Positions 22,143-32,709 of a stretch of DNA of 64,000 bases are shown one piece after another; the first letter of the stretch is position 1, and each line of letters begins with the position of its first letter. This DNA is from Thereva unica (taxonomy: Eukaryota; Arthropoda; Insecta; Diptera; Therevidae). The notes under the pieces were generated by a model that did not search any database, was not told where the DNA came from, and worked only from the letters and a program-made list of their open reading frames with translations. Position numbers and translations under genes: made by a program. The DNA lies in contig OX465283.1 in assembly GCA_949987705.1 (NCBI GenBank), positions 52,676,953-52,740,952 of the forward strand. The letters are read 5' to 3'.

Positions 22143-25100
22143 TTGGGCCTCCGTTCACATTGCATGCAGCCCTTCACCTACCTAAATACCTCATCCCAGG
22201 GTGTGTTTAACGGTCCACAACTGAATTAAAATCAATAGGAATGTCGCGTCATTGTTGGTTCGCGCTTAAACTACCAGCATTTGGAAGATAACATTCCTTA
22301 AGAATAAGTTATTTTGTCCTTGGGTTTATCGATTATACCAAAAATTGTAGGACAAATTAACACATTTCATTGAAGCCTTCTAATTAAATGATAAAGTTAA
22401 TAAAAGTTCAATCCTTAACTAAAGGCAATATCTCCAGTAAATAGCATTACAAAAAAACAAACTAGAGAAGCCTCACAGAGCCGATTACATCCTTCAATAA
22501 TTATATGCCAAGGCTTTGTCTTGCGTTCTATTTACCTTTGAGATAATTGTAAAGAATGTCGGAAGTAATTTTCTAAAGCTATATTATTAAAAGCTTGCCA
22601 GTCCATTTTGAAATTGTTCCAGCTCCAGCAGCGGCTAGATTTGCACCTTGATTTAAAAAAAGCATAATAAAAAAAAAATAAAAAAAAATGAACTTTCCCT
22701 AGACTCGCCGTTGTGTAACCTTCATTTTAATTAGCAAAAACAATAACGAGTCTTTCGTACAGCAAAAACGAGAGGAAAAGCGCTATGGTTCCCTCGGCAG
22801 CATGATGAAAACCTCCCATCGTTTGCCCCTTTATGGAAGTTGAATTAAAAACGAAACCAGGCTATATTCTGTAAAATCACCACTACAGGTAGCAGCATGA
22901 TCACAGCGACTAAAGAAGCTGGAGACTGATTAAGGTAGCTGGCTAGCTTGTTCAATGGGATAACTACTAGCAAATTCACCTCTCGTAAGCTCATAAAAAT
23001 ATTGATCGTCGGAAAAACTAGAAATTCATTAAAAAGTTAGAAAACCGCACCCCTGTGCAGCGGGGATATGACGGCCAGGGTATCTTTTTATCTCAAGCAA
23101 TTCATTCGATTCACGAGCAGACAACAAAAGCAAAGGAAGACAACAAACAGAAAATAGCTGCCATTTAGAATAATTGTTATATCCTTTCGTCCTGAATATT
23201 TTTTTAATACTTGAATGCCGCTGATAATGTCTTTCTCTATCATCGTTTGATGCCCACAATCAAAACTTCAAACAGTCTGCCAGCACACGTATATAATATG
23301 TTGCTCAATCAGGACACGAGGGATTGTAGCCCAGGCTCAAAGCCGATATATATGACGAAGGACGAAGGGGCAGCAGATTGCCACTGCTGCTACCTTGCTA
23401 GTGTATGGGGAAGAACTAAGAACCTGTAGAGAAACGAAACGTCTACGATCACGTGGTAAATCTCTTAATCAATTTCTTTATCGCAATTTCTTGTATCCTG
23501 AATGGTTGGTAGCTTCCTGTTCAAGCGCCTTTGTAGCTCTTTACTTGATTTCTCCTTTTTACCCATCATCGTCATGTTTTCTTCCTTCAATTTTCTCTTC
23601 GGATTGAAAGTAACGGAGAGACTGACCCCCGTTTTTGGGGGTAGTTTTGTATCGAAATTAATTCGTGCGGAATGATTTCTACCGCTGCTAAAGGAGAATA
23701 TTCGACTGTAGGAGCAGGATCCAACAACACAAAACATTGCAGATGATGACGAAATTACTTTGTGCCCACACTAAAATACATACATACATATATACACACA
23801 CATACCCAACCATACTAGAAAATACAGCCGAAGAAGAAGAAAAAAAATTGTGTATATAGGACTTTATCCAGGACTTGAAGGAGCGCTGAGGTCCCTCTTG
23901 CCAAGTAATCAGACAAGCAGTCAATCCGTACAACTACCCTTTTCCATTCTCCCCTCCGTCCCCCATCTACCAAAAATTGTTATCTGGGTAACATCCCCAA
24001 ATAATTGAGTGTCATCCGGGGATGTGCCTTCAACCTTTTATACGAAGGGAAGACCGATCTTGGGTTCAGGGATAGAGAAAAGACAAGGTACATGGGGTTC
24101 AAGGAGAGGGGCGATGCCTTATTTTGGGGTGGGAGAAAGGTAATTCGGTTAGCGTTCAGCCGCATGAACGATGTCAACCCATGAAAGGACGACGACTGTA
24201 TTGATAGCTGATAAAATCAATTTTTATAGCTTAGCCTTTTAATTTCGGGCCAAATTATTACACAATTTACGATTGCAGTGATGGAAGTTGTATAGAAAGG
24301 CTACCAACAATACACCACGTCACAATGGAGAGAATCTGGGGCTTCTATTTAATGTTAAATGGTTGTAACAATTAAGGATATAAGGACCGAGCCTGCAGGA
24401 CATACATACAAACATACATATCTAGTGTTTGAAGTGCTCTATTTTTTATGGGATAATCGGATATTACCCGAGTAGTTGCCAAGTTATTGGTCCAGAATTT
24501 GGAAATTTTTGCTTAATCAGTTTTATTTGGTTTATGTTTATTTGATTCTTGTTTTATGGCAGTGTACGGCATTATATAAGGGATGATTGCTAAAATTGAT
24601 TTTTATTTTAAGCTATACAGACTTCTATAGAAATATTCATGTTTATGTTTGCTTGGTTATTTTTCAAGGGGTTTCGTTCTTTATTAGTACTTAAAACATA
24701 TTGACCATCATATATATTTTTCAATGTGTTTCGTAGCTTATTTGTTTTCCCCTTTCTGTATTGGTTGCACCTATAATCTCTGATTTTGAAATAATAAAAT
24801 CTTATTCATCATGATTTAGAAGGCTTATCAGAAACCGAATATGTAAAAGAAGATATCTGCACTGGTTTGGATTGGATCTAGATTTCTTTCTTTACGATAA
24901 TCGTTTTCGTCAGTCGTCAGTGTCGTTTTAGTTTCAGTTTTAAATAGCATTTATATTTCCTTACCATCTATCTTAATATGAATTTAACTAGTGCTTAAAG
25001 TTAATTATTCCAGCATATACTAATCTATTTAATTTACTGGCCCTCAGCAGGCACTCTCCATATCTCTATATCTATATCTTAAACTAACATATGCCTTTAG

Positions 25101-25183
25101 GCTAAAATTTATCTATTTTTTGGATTTAATTTTATACTAGCAAAATTCCGCGTACGCTGCAACGCCTTTAAATAATAAAGATT
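22143..25183. other. No recognisable gene or element
   Basis: About 3 kb, A/T-rich. Short frames at 23029-24177 carry no known domain. A CATA/TACA microsatellite lies at about 23778-23812. The stretch 24400-25180 is very A/T-rich. Confidence 0.4.
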
Positions 25184-25758
25184 ATGTCTGCACTGTCCGT
25201 GGCAGAAAAAAATATAATTACCCAAATTATTCAAACAAATGGCAACTCGTCAGAACTAGTCAATGTTACTAGCAGTGTGCCTCAGGATTCTATTCTTGGA
25301 CCGCTATTATTTTCGTTATTTATAAATGATATTGTAACTCACGTTAACTTTGCTAAAAATCATATGTATGGTGATGATGTGCAACTTTATTGCTCAAGCC
25401 CCAGCCATACGATTGATGATTGTGTTACCAAAATCAATGGTGACTTGGATAGGTTGGAGAAATGGGCGAATGAGAATAAGCTTAAACTAAATCCGACAAA
25501 TCTAAAAGTATTGTCATTTATAAAAGAGTGTTAAATGTGACGGTTTTTCCGAAGATTATTAGTGTAACGCTGTTGCTAGAGTTAGGTTTCTTGATGTAAT
25601 TCTAAATCAAACACTGTCGTGGAATGACTACATCTTGGATATTGCTTCCAAAGTTTACTGTGGTTTACGAACTCTGTAGTTTTCTTCGTCTTATATGCCG
25701 CTGTTGACAAAACAAAAGGTAGCTAAATCATTACTTATGCTTCTTATTCAATATACCA
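25184..25758 (+). pseudogene. Non-LTR reverse transcriptase fragment
   Basis: Reads 'TSSVPQDSILGPLLFSLFIN' (RT motif, normally VPQGSILGP) and 'MYGDDVQLY' (catalytic box, normally YADD) in one open stretch to 25534. A further part in another frame reads 'NQTLSWNDYI', 'KVYCGLRTL' and 'SYMPLLTKQKVAKSLL' (thumb region). Jockey/CR1-like. Both Asp residues of the box survive, but Gly replaces Ala and the frame is broken after 25534. The gypsy element is inserted at its 3' side (25758/25759). Confidence 0.75.
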
Positions 25759-26050
25759 TGTAGCGTTGGCCTTTTATTACACTGCTCCAAAACACAATAA
25801 GACACAACGCCACTAATATAAATGATACGCTTCTTATTAGGATGATATTAACATTTATTCAAATTGCTAGCGCAGACGAGGAGGCAGGTGGCGACTGGAT
25901 TCCCTTAGCACTTGTGAGTGAATGAATGAATCTGGTAAATTTGCCTGGACTCGTTATCCTGTCCTTCCGGGACAGTGATAACGAGACGGATATGGACCTT
26001 TGCTTTGAGCTAAATAATTGCTAGCTACTTGTATGTGGAAAGTAGCCACA
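25759..26050 (-). repeat. 3' LTR of the gypsy element
   Basis: 292 bp, TG...CA on either strand (plus strand TGTAGCGTTGG...GTAGCCACA). On the minus strand it holds two AATAAA-type signals: one in 'TTGAATAAATG', one in 'GTAATAAAAGG' close to the inner end. It also holds the hairpin described separately. No difference from the 5' LTR was seen. Confidence 0.95.
25950..25985. promoter_or_regulatory. Hairpin in the LTR
   Basis: CTCGTTATCCTGTCC (25950-25964), a 5-nt loop, then GGACAGTGATAACGAG (25970-25985): a 15-bp stem with one bulged base. It is repeated in the other LTR at 32069-32104. Function unknown; it could structure the LTR RNA or be a protein-binding palindrome. Confidence 0.6.
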
Positions 26051-26053
26051 TGA

Positions 26054-26063
26054 CTCCCCCTCT
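26054..26063 (-). other. Polypurine tract
   Basis: The minus strand reads AGAGGGGGAG, three bases from the 3' LTR. This is the expected plus-strand primer position for the element's replication. Confidence 0.8.
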
Positions 26064-26350
26064 GTTAAAAAAAATTTACATAATTTTTAATTCAATTATT
26101 TAAAACTATCTTATTGATTATGTTTGATTATAAACTTAACGTGCATCTATTAATTCAGTTATAATAATTACATATAATAATCCAATTTTGCAATTCTATC
26201 TGTGATTTATCTTAGATACTAAACTTGGTATAAGTACATTTCACATGATTTGACAGCATCATAGTATAATCGACATAAATAATTGCTATTCTTATAATAC
26301 TTTTACGGTTTCAACTTCCATACAAGGTATTTTGGCGGTCATACCTGAAT

Positions 26351-29300
26351 TCAAATGTTAAAAGTGACTTTCTTTCTCCTATCCGGTGTTGTTGAATGAC
26401 TATTTGGGTTCAAAACAAAAGCCGGTTTTAATCTGTCAATATTGACTTTCTCTTTTTTTCCATCTATAAGTATAATGAAATACTTTATAAATTTTTTAAC
26501 TACTTGGTAAGGCCCTGTGTACGGTGGAGATAAGCTATTCCTTAATATAGGATCGCGCATAAAAACGTGAGTGCAATTATTCATTTCTTGTGGCACGAAT
26601 ATGTGGTTTTGTTTTCGCGTTCTGGAATTATATGGCTTGATTCTGCGTATAGATTCTTGGATCTGTTTAGCTAACGGCGCGGAAATTTGTATGTTTGTGT
26701 CATTTTCGTTCACCATCAGTTCACCTGGTAAACGTAGCGTTTGTCCATAGAGTAATTCCGCTGGGGATGTATTCAGGTCTTCCATAAGGGCAGTTCGAAT
26801 ACCTAAAAGAATCCATGGCAAGCTATCGTACCATTTTTTAGGCTCGTCTGTGGCTCTAATTGCAGCCTTAAGGTGCCTATGGAACCTCTCTATAAAACCG
26901 TTAGACTGGGGGTGGTATGTTGTGGTCCTTACTCTGTGAGAACCCAGTAGTTTGGTAAGTTCTTTAAATAAGGTGGACTCAAATTGTGTTCCTTGATCCG
27001 TGGTGAGCGTTCTGGGTACCCCATAGCGTGCGATCCAGGTGCGTAGGAAAGCATTTGAAATTGTGGTTGCATGCATGTTTCTTAGAGGTGTGACCTCAGG
27101 CCAACGGGAGAAACGGTCTCTTAAAGTTAAGAGGTATGTATATCCCTGGGATTGCGGTAAGGGACCTACTATGTCCATGTGGACATGCTGAAATCTTGCG
27201 TCAGGTACCGCAAACTGTCCATGTGGGGACTGTGTGTGCTTATGTGTCTTGGCCTTTTGACACGGGATACAGGTTTTTGTCCAGTTGTTGCAATCCTGGT
27301 TCATTTTCGGCCAGAAGTATTTGGTTGTGATAAGCTTACGTGTTGCGCGGATGCCCGGATGAGATAACCGATGTATCGAATTTAGAATCATCCGCCGCAT
27401 GGGTTCCGGTACGTATGGCCGATTCCTTCCTGTGGAAGTGTCACACCAAATTTCTACGTCTTCTAACGGAATGAGTATTTTCCTTAGTGAAAATGAGGAT
27501 TTATTTGTGACATTTTGTTTGGACAAAAGTTCTCCCAGTTCTTCGTCTATCCCCTGTTGTTTGGCTAGTTCATGGAGACTTAACTCCTTAGGATAGTTTA
27601 CCTCGTCTATGTGAGTTCTTGAAAGGGTGTCTGATACGGTGTTCAAGGGTCCTTTGATATACCTTATGTCGTTGGTAAACTGAGCTATAAAACCGAGGTG
27701 ATTAGTCTGCCGTGGGGATCTCTCTGATTTACCGAAAATGGCTGTTGTTAAGGGTTTGTGGTCTGTATAGACCGTAAAAGACCTTCCCTCAAGGACATGC
27801 CGAAATTTCTTTATTGCCAAGTATATTGCAAGCAGTTCTCTATCAAAGGTGGAGTATTTTTTTTCTGCAGCCTGCAATCTCTTGGAGTGAAATGCCAGGG
27901 GTTTCCATTGACCTTGTTCGCGCTGCTGCAATACCGCTCCTATGGCATCATTGGATGCGTCTGTCCACAGACTGATGTCAGCTTTTGGGTCTGGGTGAGT
28001 TAATAAGGTCTGTTTGGCCAGATCTTCTTTAATTTTCGTGAAGATTCGGTCGTGTTCTTCTGTCCAAAGAAATTCAGGTTTTCCCTTCTTGTTCGCATTA
28101 CTCCTCAATAAATCATAAAGAGGTGCAGCTATGTTGGCCAAGTTTGGTATAAAGCGATGATAAAAATTTACCATCCCAAGGAAACGTTGCAGCTGTTTCG
28201 TACCTGTAGGTGTTGGAAGATCTCTTATTGCCAAAACCCGATCTTTTGAGGGAGAGATTCCACGGCATGAAATACTATGTCCGAGGAAATCGATTTCTTT
28301 CATCCCGAAGATGCATTTGTGAGGGTTGACTGTCATGCCGTATTGCTGTAGACGAGTGAAAAGCAAGTGCAAATGTTGCTTGTGGTCTTCCGCCGTTTTG
28401 CTTCCGACCAAGATATCGTCGACATACGCGAAGGTGAAATCAAGATCGTTGAGGACTTCGTTTATAAAACGTTGGAAGGTTTGAGCGGCATTTTTTAGTC
28501 CGAACGGCATACGAGTGAATTCGTAGAGCCCGAATGGGGTTATGATTGCCGTCTTGAATATGTCCTCTGGAGCAACAGGAATTTGATTGTATGCTCTCAC
28601 CAGGTCGATCTTAGAAAAGTATTGACATCCTTGCAGGTTTATATTACAGTCTTGTAAGTTGGGTAAGGGATATCGGTCGAAAACCGTGACTGCATTTAAG
28701 CGACGGAAATCGCCGCAGGGTCTCCAATCGTTTTGGTCCTTCTTCGGAACTAAGTGTAGCGGTGAAGATACCGAGGAAGAGGATGGTCTGCAAATGCCTA
28801 ATTTGACCATGGCCTGGAATTCGTTTTTGGCGATTTGGAATTTCTGTGGGTTTAGTCTACGTGCTCGGGAACAAGGAAGTGATCCTTCTGTTATGATGCG
28901 GTGCACTGTGTTGTGTCTTACCTCATTGCTAAAGTTAGATGGGGTTTTCAAAGTGGGAAACTGGTTTAGGATGCTTCCGAAAATGTCATGCAGGGTGAAG
29001 ATTTTTGGCGACGAGAAATCAATGCGACGAGTAATTCCTTCTACCGATAGGCAAGTAGTTTCGTGTGTTAACTTTCTTCGACGAATGTTAACGGACAAGT
29101 TGTGTTTATAAAGAAAGTCCGCCCCTATTATCGCGTGGTCTACTCCTGCCACAACGAAAACGTGCTCGAAATCGTGACGTAAATTTAAATTAATTGTGAG
29201 GTGTTGAAAACCGTAGGTGTTTATTGGTGAACCATTTGCCGAAACTAAACGAAAATCAGATATGACTTGGTGTTTCGGAAAAAGTTTTTTTGGAACCAAG

Positions 29301-29443
29301 GAGACTTCTGCCCCCGTGTCGATGAGGAATTGCGTATTCAATGATTTCTCAAAGATGAAAAGACGGCGAGGGAAAAGGCCTATCTTCGGTGCCGTAGACG
29401 AAGTGGCTATTGAGGGTTTTTTGCTTCGCACGGTGTAACACAT
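26351..29443 (-). CDS. pol: Pol polyprotein of the gypsy element
   Basis: 1030 codons from the first Met, in the -1 frame relative to gag. The true translation probably enters by frameshifting at 29416-29422, a few codons after that Met. Domains in order, residues approximate: aspartic protease 'DTGAEVS' (42-48); reverse transcriptase with 'YVDD' (340-343); RNase H with 'TDAS' (494), 'DREL' (534) and 'TDHKPL' (560); zinc-binding HHCC of integrase (H691, H695, C725, C728); integrase core D757, D816, E852. All catalytic residues are present and no stop interrupts the frame. The C-terminus has a GPY-like 'GPYQVVKK' region. The stop at 26351-26353 lies 300 bp before the 3' LTR. Confidence 0.95.
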   Translation of the reverse strand: MCYTVRSKKPSIATSSTAPKIGLFPRRLFIFEKSLNTQFLIDTGAEVSLVPKKLFPKHQVISDFRLVSANGSPINTYGFQHLTINLNLRHDFEHVFVVAGVDHAIIGADFLYKHNLSVNIRRRKLTHETTCLSVEGITRRIDFSSPKIFTLHDIFGSILNQFPTLKTPSNFSNEVRHNTVHRIITEGSLPCSRARRLNPQKFQIAKNEFQAMVKLGICRPSSSSVSSPLHLVPKKDQNDWRPCGDFRRLNAVTVFDRYPLPNLQDCNINLQGCQYFSKIDLVRAYNQIPVAPEDIFKTAIITPFGLYEFTRMPFGLKNAAQTFQRFINEVLNDLDFTFAYVDDILVGSKTAEDHKQHLHLLFTRLQQYGMTVNPHKCIFGMKEIDFLGHSISCRGISPSKDRVLAIRDLPTPTGTKQLQRFLGMVNFYHRFIPNLANIAAPLYDLLRSNANKKGKPEFLWTEEHDRIFTKIKEDLAKQTLLTHPDPKADISLWTDASNDAIGAVLQQREQGQWKPLAFHSKRLQAAEKKYSTFDRELLAIYLAIKKFRHVLEGRSFTVYTDHKPLTTAIFGKSERSPRQTNHLGFIAQFTNDIRYIKGPLNTVSDTLSRTHIDEVNYPKELSLHELAKQQGIDEELGELLSKQNVTNKSSFSLRKILIPLEDVEIWCDTSTGRNRPYVPEPMRRMILNSIHRLSHPGIRATRKLITTKYFWPKMNQDCNNWTKTCIPCQKAKTHKHTQSPHGQFAVPDARFQHVHMDIVGPLPQSQGYTYLLTLRDRFSRWPEVTPLRNMHATTISNAFLRTWIARYGVPRTLTTDQGTQFESTLFKELTKLLGSHRVRTTTYHPQSNGFIERFHRHLKAAIRATDEPKKWYDSLPWILLGIRTALMEDLNTSPAELLYGQTLRLPGELMVNENDTNIQISAPLAKQIQESIRRIKPYNSRTRKQNHIFVPQEMNNCTHVFMRDPILRNSLSPPYTGPYQVVKKFIKYFIILIDGKKEKVNIDRLKPAFVLNPNSHSTTPDRRKKVTFNI

Positions 29444-30270
29444 TTCCTAGCGTTTGGTCCGAATTTTCTATGGTAGTAACACAGTTTTCGTCCGCGGTTT
29501 GGCGAATTACTCCTAGAGTGGGATCTGGAGCGAGATCGTGCGACCCTATCTCGCTGATAATGTCTATCATTCGACTGAGTTTTACTCATTTCTAATTTAC
29601 GAATGCGTTCTGAAAGTGACTGTAGGGTACTAGCAAAATGGTCATTTGATTCTACTTGTTGTGAAGTTCCAACAATAGAAGAGACTTTGTGAGTGGAAAT
29701 AGAATCGTGAATTTTGTCTGCTATGTCAAAAAGTTTGCCTACGCACTGAGACTGTTCCATCGCGATGATACAGCCTTGTATTGTGGTTGGAAGCTTACTA
29801 ATCCAAAGTTTTTGGAGTAAGGTATTGCTGACTAGACTATTGTTCCCAGCTAAGGCCTCCATTTGGCGGTAAAGTTCTGACGGTTTCGCGTCTCCCAACT
29901 CAACCTTGTGCAATAGAGCGTCCAATCGTCGCTCTTCTGAATCTCTACTGCGTGCTAGTATCGCGGATTTGAGTTTTTCGTATCTGTCCGATGGAGGAGG
30001 TTTTAAAAGAAGGTCTGCGACCAATTCCATTACTTCAGTCGACAGTGCAGCAACCAGATGGTCGTACTTAGTACTCGAAGTGGTTATACCTTTTACTCTA
30101 AATTGAGTTTCAACCTGGAGAAACCATAGGTCTGGCCTAGAATTCCAGAAGGTTGGTATTTTAAGCATGCTTACACCGGCGTGAATGGTTTCTTTCACCT
30201 CGACTCCACTACTCGATTCCCCTCTTCGCTCATCCGTTTCCGACATATTGTTTAGGTCCGACTCTTCCAT
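29407..30270 (-). CDS. gag: Gag polyprotein of the gypsy element
   Basis: 287 residues from ATG at 30270. The acidic N-terminus is followed by the capsid-like block 'MLKIPTFWNSRPDLWFLQVE' (about 35-55) and 'YDHLVAAL', typical of arthropod gypsy Gag. A Ser/Arg-rich basic stretch ('RSRSRSHSRSNSPNRGRK', about 245-265) leads to one cysteine-histidine segment 'CYYHRKFGPNARKC', a variant zinc knuckle. It would form the cytoplasmic particle that packages element RNA. The last codons overlap the start of pol by 37 nt and hold an AAAAAAC slippery site. No break is visible. Confidence 0.93.
   Translation of the reverse strand: MEESDLNNMSETDERRGESSSGVEVKETIHAGVSMLKIPTFWNSRPDLWFLQVETQFRVKGITTSSTKYDHLVAALSTEVMELVADLLLKPPPSDRYEKLKSAILARSRDSEERRLDALLHKVELGDAKPSELYRQMEALAGNNSLVSNTLLQKLWISKLPTTIQGCIIAMEQSQCVGKLFDIADKIHDSISTHKVSSIVGTSQQVESNDHFASTLQSLSERIRKLEMSKTQSNDRHYQRDRVARSRSRSHSRSNSPNRGRKLCYYHRKFGPNARKCVTPCEAKNPQ
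29416..29422 (-). promoter_or_regulatory. -1 ribosomal frameshift site (A AAA AAC) between gag and pol
   Basis: In the gag frame the minus strand reads ..GCA AAA AAC CCT.., giving the canonical slippery heptamer A AAA AAC two codons before the gag stop region (stop TAG at 29409-29407). Slipping back one base leads directly into the open pol frame. The offset between the frames is exactly -1. I did not find an obvious strong downstream stem by eye. Confidence 0.85.
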
Positions 30271-31858
30271 TGAACAAACTTAAGTCTTATATTTATTGAT
30301 GGATTTTGTAAAAAAGAAATGGTGATTTGATAAATTGGCTCAGTTCGCGACGTTTGGAAGAATGGGTGTAGGAGAACTATGTTATATTAGGACTAGCTAT
30401 ATATGTATATACATATATGTTGACTTGTAAGTTGTTCCACTACATAGAAACAATAGAAAATAAATTGTTGTTAAACGTTGACCATGTAAATAAATACTTT
30501 AAGTAAAACGTTCTTAGTAACACCAACCTAATACAGACAACCCTACTCGATTTGTTATCTACCTTGCAATAAAATAGAACGTGAACATTTATTTTTTACG
30601 AGTACTCACTAAGAAAAGAAACGAGATGGAAAAAAAAGAAAAAAACCAAATATTCACATTAACACAATTATATGATTAATAACTGTATGATAATAATTGA
30701 TATGCACTAGTGAAAGAGAAAACAAAAAAATTTTGTATTAAGAAAATATTTTGGCTAAAATCGTGATATTGTATCTCTTGTATGAAAGCTGAAAATGTTA
30801 GGGTTAGTAGTTATTTTCTTTAACTATATATCATATACATATATATCTACTTATATGTGTACATTTGTATGACCCTGAAAATGAAAGCGTTAGTATCAAT
30901 TTTTACTATATTATTCGGACTATTCCTTCTCTAATTATTTTATTTGTTTACGTATTAACTTACTTATGTTAGTAGTATTAAAAAGAAAACTAAAAAAATG
31001 TTTTTAAAAAAATTCAAGCAAGAAAAATACTAATATGAATCACTTATGTGTCATTAATGTTCTTAGGACTATGTACCTTATAATTCCTATATATCTTAAT
31101 TTACGAAATGATGATTGTGTTCCTCTTTCCTTTTTTTATATGTCGTATCATGTGTACGTAGATGTATGTGCATTATGTAGAATCGTAATTAGCCTGCCTG
31201 TTGATTTTGACGTATGTGGGAATTGATTTGTATTGTTGTTTCCTTCAGCAATGGGAAAAGCCTCGGCCGCAGTTTAATTATTTCCGTATTATGTGCTCCC
31301 TTTGAACTTGCATTTTACCCAAAAGAAAACAAATATGTTGTTAATAAAAGATTAATCTTAGACTTATCTTAAATCCTTTCGCTTGATGTCTTGATTAAGT
31401 ATGAAAAATGCCGTTTTCTCCTGCTGGGTTTATCATGAGGTGCCACTTGCATGCAGAAACCTTTTCCCGTTATGTCCTCACTTTAGAATAATTAGTGTAA
31501 CGTCGCCCTGCTCCTGATATTTCACTTTTTATATTTTGAAAAATTGCGAATTTAACTTTCGCGTGGATTACGCTTTATAATAAAGATTACGGATTCAGAC
31601 TGATTGCTAGAAATCAAGTTCATGAGATTTAATTTATCACATGTCTAGCGGTGCACTACACTGACTCACTCGATGCTTTTGTCTTGTACCGTTTTCACTT
31701 TTTCGATTTTTATTTTATTCAAATGCCTGCGAATTAAGCATGAAAATCGTATTTTTGTTTTTAGGAAGAACTTATTTATTGAATGATTTAGTTTTTTATT
31801 ATTCGTTGATTGATTGATGTTTTTTTTTTTTTTTTTATTTGAAACGTGTCTACAATGT
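30271..31858 (-). other. Long untranslated leader of the gypsy element
   Basis: About 1.59 kb between the primer-binding site and the gag ATG with no significant frame in the sense direction. It is strongly A/T-rich, with TATATG/CATATA microsatellite patches at about 30400-30420 and 30830-30860 and a 17-nt A run in sense (T run 31820-31836). A 63-codon antisense frame at 31035-31226 shows nothing recognisable. Confidence 0.7.
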
Positions 31859-31876
31859 CAACTTTCGGAGTCACCA
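31859..31876 (-). other. Primer-binding site of the gypsy element
   Basis: One base inside the 5' LTR the minus strand reads TGGTGACTCCGAAAGTTG. The TGG start, complementary to tRNA 3' CCA, and the position are as expected for a minus-strand primer site. It resembles the tRNA-Trp type at its start (TGGTGAC) but not throughout, so the primer tRNA is left unassigned. Confidence 0.75.
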
Positions 31877-31877
31877 C

Positions 31878-32169
31878 TGTAGCGTTGGCCTTTTATTACA
31901 CTGCTCCAAAACACAATAAGACACAACGCCACTAATATAAATGATACGCTTCTTATTAGGATGATATTAACATTTATTCAAATTGCTAGCGCAGACGAGG
32001 AGGCAGGTGGCGACTGGATTCCCTTAGCACTTGTGAGTGAATGAATGAATCTGGTAAATTTGCCTGGACTCGTTATCCTGTCCTTCCGGGACAGTGATAA
32101 CGAGACGGATATGGACCTTTGCTTTGAGCTAAATAATTGCTAGCTACTTGTATGTGGAAAGTAGCCACA
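31878..32169 (-). repeat. 5' LTR of the gypsy element
   Basis: 292 bp, apparently identical to 25759-26050. As the upstream LTR in element orientation it should carry the promoter; I could not fix a TATA box with confidence. It is followed on the right by the second TACCA target copy. Confidence 0.95.
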
Positions 32170-32389
32170 TACCAGTTCATTTTCATTCACTTCATTTGCA
32201 TCAATTGACTTGCGCCAGTCTTTCCACAAGCAGATCGTTGCGTGTAAACTGACCTTTTGAACAACCGTACTAAAATTGAGATGTGATACTGCGTTTATTT
32301 ATTAAAGTATATACCTCTGCACTTATCGGCGAATTGGAATTTTATCTTTCTCTTTTCGGTTAATGACGAAGGAGATACAGCAGGGAGTT
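32170..32389 (+). other. Probable continuation of the LINE split by the gypsy element
   Basis: Starts with the second TACCA copy. A frame here reads 'YCVYLLKYIPLHL', weakly like the end of a Jockey/CR1 ORF2. It is the sequence that would have abutted 25758 before the insertion. Low certainty. Confidence 0.35.
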
Positions 32390-32670
32390 GTATGCAATGT
32401 TTGACGACCCAAAGCTCGCAACGTTTATAAAAATCCAGACTAAGACTAGCCGGCCTCGTAATCAGGATGAAGGACAATCGTATCCCAAAACGGCTTATAT
32501 GTAGCATCAGAAATTTCGGGAAATAGACCAGGAAGAGATGGATAGACTCTGTGACTAATGACGCAGAGGCAATGCTCAACATCCGGAACTGGAGACATGC
32601 TGCAAAGGATCGTTAAACTTGGAGAAATGCTCTAAGAGAGGCCATGGCTCGATTTTGGCTGTATCGTCAT
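32390..32670 (+). pseudogene. RTE-like LINE C-terminal fragment
   Basis: The plus strand can be read, with stops, as 'RLAGLVIRMKDNRIPKRLI', then a 'RPGRDG' segment and 'TNDAEAMLNIRNWRHAAKDR', followed by 'TWRNALREAMARF'. This wording ('..GH..R..D.RIPK..', 'AR..L..RNW...A.DR..WR..') is the conserved C-terminus of RTE-type LINEs. Two or more stops interrupt it. Confidence 0.7.
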
Positions 32671-32709
32671 TGGATGGATTTACATTAGGGTTGTTTCTAA
32701 TAATTTTAT

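Larger units (their letters stand above)
25759..32169 (-). mobile_element. Complete Ty3/gypsy LTR retrotransposon
   Basis: 6411 bp with two 292-bp LTRs that look identical base for base. It is flanked by TACCA direct repeats (25754-25758 and 32170-32174). Minus-strand order: LTR, primer-binding site, leader of about 1.6 kb, gag, pol (protease-RT-RNase H-integrase), polypurine tract, LTR. There is no env-like frame: only 300 bp separate the pol stop from the 3' LTR. Protease-RT-RNase H-integrase order places it in Ty3/gypsy. It is inserted in an old LINE fragment. Identity of the LTRs and open frames point to a very recent insertion. Confidence 0.95.

Noticed and set aside
26054..26350. Possible env gene of the gypsy element
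   Set aside because: Only about 300 bp lie between the pol stop and the 3' LTR; no frame, signal peptide or membrane segment.
27136..29595. Plus-strand open frames across gypsy pol and gag
   Set aside because: Shadows of the antisense polyprotein frames; no independent motifs.
31035..31226. 63-codon frame in the gypsy leader
   Set aside because: Antisense to the element, A/T-rich and without a motif.
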